A DNA stretch of 6,624 nucleotides from Rhodospirillaceae bacterium (GTDB lineage: Bacteria; Pseudomonadota; Alphaproteobacteria; UBA8366). Under the pieces are notes generated by a model. That model worked only from the letters and a program-made list of their open reading frames with translations, was not told the origin of the DNA and searched no databases. The position numbers were made by a program, and so were the translations under genes. Below, in pieces: positions 6,270-6,624 of the stretch (position 1 is the first letter of the stretch; every line of letters starts with the position of its first letter). The stretch lies in NCBI GenBank assembly GCA_002711555.1, contig PARQ01000013.1, forward strand, positions 57,251-63,874, in the 5' to 3' direction.

Positions 6270-6624
6270 TTGCGTATCTATAAACACCTGAAGTCACGGC
6301 AAATTACGATACTAATAATCCTCGGTGTTGTCAGTGTGGTGGCCTTTATATTGAGTTTGCTTTTTGGTAGCTTCAATATTCCAGTGCTGAACATGTTGTC
6401 TGGAAATGCCACTACTCTGCAAATTGAAATATTAAGTCAAATTCGCGGCCCAAGAGTTGTTTTAACAATATTTGTTGGTGCTGCACTTGGAATTTCCGGC
6501 GCTGCTTTACAGGGCTTATTTCGTAATCCACTAGCGGACCCCGGCTTGATTGGTGTTTCGGCGGGTGCTGCATTGGGTGCGGTCTTAGCAATTATCTTTT
6601 CGTCCAATTTACTCCCAACAATTT
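6270..6624 (+). CDS. hmuU: Hemin ABC transporter permease, N-terminal part (runs off the window)
   Basis: The first 118 codons of a FecCD-type permease that forms the inner-membrane channel for heme. A cytoplasmic basic N-terminus ([10 protein letters not shown]) is followed by TM1 (about 12-33), then the family block [20 protein letters not shown] (58-77) that leads into TM2, and [30 protein letters not shown] (78-107), the most conserved stretch of HmuU/BtuC/FecD proteins. The frame is closed upstream by a stop at 6264. The first in-frame ATG (6393) would remove TM1, so the start is the TTG at 6270. AAGGAA at 6254-6259, inside the last codons of hmuT, lies 10 nt before it. The 7-bp gap between genes and the embedded ribosome site point to translational coupling. 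The remaining two thirds of the gene and a likely hmuV lie beyond the end of the window. Confidence 0.92.
   Translation, partial: MRIYKHLKSRQITILIILGVVSVVAFILSLLFGSFNIPVLNMLSGNATTLQIEILSQIRGPRVVLTIFVGAALGISGAALQGLFRNPLADPGLIGVSAGAALGAVLAIIFSSNLLPTI

Overview
The window looks like a chromosomal segment of a moderately AT-rich proteobacterium. The evidence is compact minus-strand operons with good Shine-Dalgarno sites, a tRNA-His gene with encoded G-1, C73 and CCA, a TonB-type hemin ABC importer (HmuT/HmuU) and proteobacterial enzyme families. I lean towards an environmental, possibly marine, alphaproteobacterium or a relative. The tRNA-His keeps the canonical G-1:C73 pair that many alphaproteobacteria have lost, so the placement is only tentative.

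Layout. Bases 1-216 contain no gene, repeat or terminator that I can support. A minus-strand cluster then reads right to left: a cyclase-family metal-dependent hydrolase (3129..2170), a class I PLP aminotransferase (2116..950) and, after a 208-bp gap, a gamma-carbonic-anhydrase-like hexapeptide-repeat protein (741..217). Two of these three genes have an upstream in-frame TTG that makes the open frame look longer. In each case a strong Shine-Dalgarno site picks the internal ATG. A plus-strand tRNA-His(GUG) sits at 3308..3385. A second minus-strand unit follows: a small two-helix membrane protein (5161..4904) and an MmgE/PrpD-family protein (4858..3494). From 5384 the plus strand carries hmuT and the start of hmuU, which runs off the window.

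How the genes work together. The hemin operon is the clearest system. HmuT binds heme in the periplasm and hands it to the HmuU permease; the ATPase HmuV would be expected just outside the window. Its control region has a promoter with a 17-bp spacer overlapped by a palindrome resembling a Fur box, which fits repression when iron is plentiful. The predicted transcription start lies at the ATG and no Shine-Dalgarno site is visible, so the hmuT message may be leaderless. The cyclase/aminotransferase pair, 53 bp apart, looks like a small catabolic module that opens an amide or lactam and then transaminates the product, but the substrate cannot be read from the sequence. The MmgE/PrpD protein probably acts on a methylcitrate- or aconitate-like acid, and its small membrane partner has no recognised function.

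I found no CRISPR array, insertion sequence, phage gene or obviously new multi-gene system. The most interesting signals are regulatory (the hmu promoter) and catalytic (the altered metal motif in the cyclase).
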